Shown in pieces: positions 7,225-9,588 of a DNA stretch of 9,588 nt. Positions within the stretch are counted from its first letter, which is position 1, and every line of letters begins with the position of its first letter. Made by a program: the position numbers and the translations under genes. The notes under the pieces were generated by a model. It was given only the letters and a program-made list of their open reading frames with translations. It was not told the origin of the DNA and made no database searches. Source of the stretch: Stenotrophomonas sp. (GTDB lineage Bacteria > Pseudomonadota > Gammaproteobacteria > Xanthomonadales > Xanthomonadaceae); NCBI GenBank assembly GCA_003484865.1, contig DMZT01000174.1:1-9588 (forward strand). The letters run 5' to 3'.

Positions 7225-7230
7225 TATGAT
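7225..7230 (+). promoter_or_regulatory. Possible -10 element overlapping the EcsC-family start region
   Basis: TATGAT is one base from the -10 consensus. Seven bases separate it from the ATG at 7238, so transcription would begin at about 7237 and the message would be nearly leaderless. No -35 match is seen. Confidence 0.35.
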
Positions 7231-7237
7231 CGCGGCC

Positions 7238-8107
7238 ATGAACGCCATGACCTCGCCACAACCGCCGCCGTTGGAGTCCTCGATCCTGCCCACCTCGCAG
7301 GACTGGCGCGACCTGCAGCGTGCGGTGGACCTGCTGGAATCGCCCACGCTGACCGCCAAGATGGCCAATCTGATCGGTTCGCCGCTGGAGTTCGCGGTCA
7401 AACGCCTGCCCGATTCGGTGTCCCGCCGCATCCATGGCGCGGTCGAAGCGGCGCTGTTCAAATCGGCCCAGGCGGCGTTGTGGACGATGGACAACACGCC
7501 GGGCAAAGCGGCGTCCACCCGCTGGCACAAGCTGGCCGCGGCCACCTCCGGTGCGGTCGGCGGCGCGTTCGGTTTCACCACGCTGTTCATCGAGCTGCCG
7601 GTGTCCACCACGATCATGATGCGCTCGGTGGCTGACGTGGCCCGCAGCGAAGGCTTCGACCTGCGCGAGATGAGCACCCGGCATGCCTGCCTGGAAGTGT
7701 TTGCGCTGGGCGGCAACTCCGGCAAGGACGATGCCAGCGAGACCGGCTACTACATCACGCGTGGCTTCACTGCCGAGGTGATGCGTCACCTGTCGGCCGA
7801 GTTGGCCGGCCGCGCGGTCGGCGGCAGCCCGGTGATGATCGGGCTGACCCCGAAGGAAGCCGGCAAGTGGCTGGCCAAGCTCGTGGAGAAGGTCGCCGCG
7901 CGTTTCGGTGTGGTGGTCACCGAGAAGTTCGCCGCGCAGGCGGTGCCGATTGTCGGGGCGGTGGCCGGCGCGACGCTCAACACCATGTTCACCGACTACT
8001 ACCAGGACGTGGCGCGCGGCCATTTCATCGTGCGCCGCCTGGAGCGGACCTACGGGTACGAGACCGTGCGGGCGGCCTACTCGATGCTGGCGGCCGAGCG
8101 TACCTGA
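7238..8107 (+). CDS. EcsC family protein
   Basis: 289 residues. The central part has the EcsC pattern: a Gly-rich stretch ATSGAVGGAFGFTTLFIELP followed by STTIMMRSVADVARSEGF, then a conserved helical C-terminal half ending near YQDVARGHFI. The Gly/Ala-rich stretches (AVGGAFGFTT and VPIVGAVAGATLNTMF) are likely to insert in or lie on the membrane. EcsC is the third protein of the Bacillus Ecs ABC-transporter operon, but no ABC genes are present here and the molecular role of stand-alone members is unknown. Three in-frame ATGs (7226, 7238, 7247) compete and none has a ribosome site; 7238 is preferred because 7226 lies inside a possible -10 box. The 7133-7237 gap holds only the hairpin and this box. 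Confidence 0.85.
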   Translation: MNAMTSPQPPPLESSILPTSQDWRDLQRAVDLLESPTLTAKMANLIGSPLEFAVKRLPDSVSRRIHGAVEAALFKSAQAALWTMDNTPGKAASTRWHKLAAATSGAVGGAFGFTTLFIELPVSTTIMMRSVADVARSEGFDLREMSTRHACLEVFALGGNSGKDDASETGYYITRGFTAEVMRHLSAELAGRAVGGSPVMIGLTPKEAGKWLAKLVEKVAARFGVVVTEKFAAQAVPIVGAVAGATLNTMFTDYYQDVARGHFIVRRLERTYGYETVRAAYSMLAAERT

Positions 8108-8225
8108 TCGATCGTTGCATCGGCGGCACAACTGTTTTGCCGTCGCAGGTCTGTTGAGCGGGCAGCCCTGTCCCCATCCTTGTCGGCATCCCCGCTGCGG
8201 CGGCGCTCCCGATCAAGGATTTCCC

Positions 8226-9338
8226 ATGTTGTTCTCCCCCTATACCCGCGGCACCCTGACGCTGCCCAACCGTATCGTGATGCCGCCGATGACCCGCTCA
8301 CGGGCCGGCGAGGGCAATGTCGCCACACCGTTGATGGCCGAGTACTACGCCCAGCGGGCCTCGGCCGGCCTGATCGTCAGCGAAGGCACCCAGATCAGCC
8401 AGCAGGGCCAGGGCTACGCCTGGACCCCGGGCATCCACGATGACGCGCAGATCGCCGGCTGGCGCGGCGTGACCGACGCGGTGCACGCGGCTGGCGGCCG
8501 CATCGTGGCCCAGCTCTGGCATGTTGGTCGCGTGTCGCATACCGCGCTGCAGCCGGGCGGTGCCGCCCCGGTGTCCTCGTCGGCGCTGCTGGCCGAGGGC
8601 GTCAAGGTGTTCGTCGATCCCGAGGGCCGTGGCCCATTGAGCGGCGTCGGCGAGATGGTGCAGCACTCGATGCCGCGGGCACTGGCCATCGACGAGATCG
8701 CCGGGATCGTGGGCGACTACGCGGCGGCCGCGCGCAACGCGATCGCGGCAGGGTTCGATGGTATTGAGCTGCACGGTGCGAATGGCTATCTGATCAACCA
8801 GTTCATCGATTCCCAGGCCAACCAGCGCACCGATGCCTACGGTGGCTCGCTGCAGAACCGCCTGCGCTTCCTGCGCGAGGTGGCCGAAGCGGTGGCCGAG
8901 GAAATCGGTGCCGAGCGCGTCGGCGTGCGTCTGGCGCCGCTGACCACGCTGCAGGGCGCGGTGGACGACACGCCGCAGGCGACCTACCTGGCCGCCGCGC
9001 ACCTGCTCGATCAGATCGGCGTGGGCTATCTGCATATCGCCGAAGCCGACTGGGAAGATGCCCCGGTGATGCCGGTCGCCTTCAAGGACGCGCTGCGCAT
9101 GATCTACCGTGGCACGCTGATCTACGCGGGCAAGTACACCGTGGAGCGCGCTGAGGAGGCGCTGGCGAAGGGCTGGGCCGACCTGATCGCCTTCGGCCGG
9201 CCGTTCATCGCCAACCCGGACCTGCCGGATCGGCTGCAGCAGGGCCTGCCGTTGAACCCGTCGGACAAAGCGACGTTCTTCGGGGGCGGGGCGGAAGGGT
9301 TCACCGACTACGCGGTGGCCGAGACCGCCGAGGCCTGA
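8226..9338 (+). CDS. Alkene reductase of the Old Yellow Enzyme family (NemA-like)
   Basis: 370 residues, full length for an FMN-dependent ene-reductase with a TIM barrel. Visible signatures are Thr23 in the PPMTRSR loop near FMN, Trp98 in QLWHVGR, the substrate-anion pair His183/Asn186 with the proton donor Tyr188 (HGANGYLINQF), the RTDAYGGSLQNR stretch (201-212), Arg235, and FMN-phosphate residues in AFGRPFIANPD (322-332). The C-terminal FFGGGAEGFTDY closely resembles E. coli NemA. The enzyme uses NAD(P)H to reduce activated C=C bonds of enals, enones, maleimides or nitro-compounds in the cytoplasm. AAGGA precedes the ATG at 8226 at good distance; the frame upstream runs back into the EcsC-family gene and is not coding. 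The 118-base gap before it shows no convincing operator, and no NemR-type regulator is adjacent. Confidence 0.95.
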   Translation: MLFSPYTRGTLTLPNRIVMPPMTRSRAGEGNVATPLMAEYYAQRASAGLIVSEGTQISQQGQGYAWTPGIHDDAQIAGWRGVTDAVHAAGGRIVAQLWHVGRVSHTALQPGGAAPVSSSALLAEGVKVFVDPEGRGPLSGVGEMVQHSMPRALAIDEIAGIVGDYAAAARNAIAAGFDGIELHGANGYLINQFIDSQANQRTDAYGGSLQNRLRFLREVAEAVAEEIGAERVGVRLAPLTTLQGAVDDTPQATYLAAAHLLDQIGVGYLHIAEADWEDAPVMPVAFKDALRMIYRGTLIYAGKYTVERAEEALAKGWADLIAFGRPFIANPDLPDRLQQGLPLNPSDKATFFGGGAEGFTDYAVAETAEA

Positions 9339-9349
9339 ACGCGCACCGC

Positions 9350-9445
9350 GTAGAGCCGACCGTTGGTCGGCTGCTCTCCTCTCCGACGCCATGCATACGT
9401 GATCTGCCGTGCGATGCGCAGCAGCCGACCAACGGTCGGCTCTAC
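9350..9445. repeat. Composite inverted-repeat unit 1 (SMAG/REP type, 96 bp)
   Basis: The left arm is GTAG followed by the hairpin AGCCGACC-GTT-GGTCGGCT (9354-9372). The right arm (9423-9445) is its exact reverse complement, ending in CTAC. The 50-base centre (9373-9422) contains CCATGCATACGTGATCTGCC. Paired GTAG-headed palindromes in opposite orientation are the known form of SMAG repeats in Stenotrophomonas; they are moved or maintained by RAYT-type transposases elsewhere in such genomes and can act at the ends of transcripts. It lies 11 bases after the alkene reductase stop. Confidence 0.88.
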
Positions 9446-9472
9446 CGGTGCTTAGGCCCCGATCCATGGTGG

Positions 9473-9568
9473 GTAGAGCTGACCGTTGGTCAGCTGCTCT
9501 CGCATCCGACGCCATGCATACGTGATCTGCCGCGCGATGCGCGGCAGCCGACCAACGGTCGGCTCTAC
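9473..9568. repeat. Composite inverted-repeat unit 2 (SMAG/REP type, 96 bp)
   Basis: Direct tandem copy of unit 1 after a 27-base spacer, with 7 differences in 96 bases by eye. The left hairpin (9477-9495) reads AGCTGACC-GTT-GGTCAGCT: a C-to-T change in one arm is matched by G-to-A in the other. The right hairpin (9546-9564) equals that of unit 1. In the centre a third hairpin is perfect here: TGCCGCGC (9528-9535), GAT loop, GCGCGGCA (9539-9546). In unit 1 the same place has one mismatch and one G-T pair. Confidence 0.88.
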
Positions 9569-9569
9569 C

Positions 9570-9588
9570 AGCCGACTAACAGTCGGCT
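9570..9588. repeat. Fifth palindrome of the repeat cluster, cut by the window end
   Basis: AGCCGACT (9570-9577), AAC, AGTCGGCT (9581-9588) is another hairpin of the same type, oriented like the right arms. The base pair next to the loop is T-A instead of C-G, again changed on both sides. The window ends at its last base, so the expected CTAC tail cannot be checked. Confidence 0.8.

Noticed and set aside
5885..8131. Very long open frame (748 codons) on the - strand across tadA, orn and the EcsC-family gene
   Set aside because: It is antisense to three well-supported genes, has low-complexity Arg/His/Gln-rich content typical of GC-rich shadow frames, and shows no domain.
7908..8225. N-terminal extension of the alkene reductase frame into the EcsC-family gene
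   Set aside because: The extension is Arg/Cys/Pro-rich and overlaps another gene; the ATG at 8226 has a good ribosome site and gives the normal family N-terminus.
9339..9351. Small hairpin ACGCG-CAC-CGCGT right after the alkene reductase stop
   Set aside because: The stem has only 5 bp, has no U-tract and runs into the repeat unit; too weak to call a terminator.
8298..9515. 405-codon open frame on the - strand opposite the alkene reductase
   Set aside because: It is antisense to a gene with complete catalytic motifs, and its N-terminus is translated from the repeat cluster (repeated ADQRSAL), so it is a shadow.
9350..9588. CRISPR array
   Set aside because: The repeats are palindromes arranged as inverted pairs with a conserved centre, not direct repeats separated by unique spacers of equal length.

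Overview
The window is GC-rich, densely coded DNA from a gamma-proteobacterium of the Xanthomonadaceae, most likely a Stenotrophomonas of the S. maltophilia group. The strongest clue is the cluster of short GTAG-headed palindromes at the right end, which match the SMAG/REP repeats known from that genus. The protein sequences (MntR, TadA, Orn, NemA-like reductase) also fit a gamma-proteobacterium. The assignment is an inference from the sequence alone; no search was run.

Region 1 (1-3987, + strand) is a signalling operon of four tightly packed genes. It starts with the C-terminal part of a hybrid histidine kinase (end of the ATPase domain, then three receiver domains). A CheR-type methyltransferase, a stand-alone CheB-type methylesterase and a receiver-histidine kinase protein follow. 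Each gene overlaps the next by 1-4 bases, so translation is probably coupled. No chemoreceptor, CheA or CheW is visible. A perfect 12-bp hairpin at 3998-4024 closes the operon.

Region 2 (4033-5322, - strand) holds a membrane-anchored thioredoxin-fold protein with a CKFC active site, followed by two tandem paralogous mini-proteins of 59 and 60 residues. The mini-proteins have Sec signal peptides, and their predicted mature parts (about 31 residues) share four cysteines in the pattern C-x5-C-x9-CC around an invariant PGCTYGGH. A TTGACA promoter lies upstream of the redoxin. This set of small secreted Cys-rich peptides next to a periplasmic-facing redoxin is the best candidate for an undescribed system here.

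Region 3 (5488-9338, + strand) is mostly housekeeping: mntR (manganese-responsive repressor) overlapping tadA (tRNA adenosine deaminase), then orn (oligoribonuclease), an EcsC-family protein and a NemA-like flavin ene-reductase. mntR is divergent from the redoxin.

Region 4 (9339-9588) has no gene. It holds two 96-bp composite inverted-repeat units in tandem plus a fifth palindrome cut by the window edge. Two of the stems carry paired, compensating base changes.
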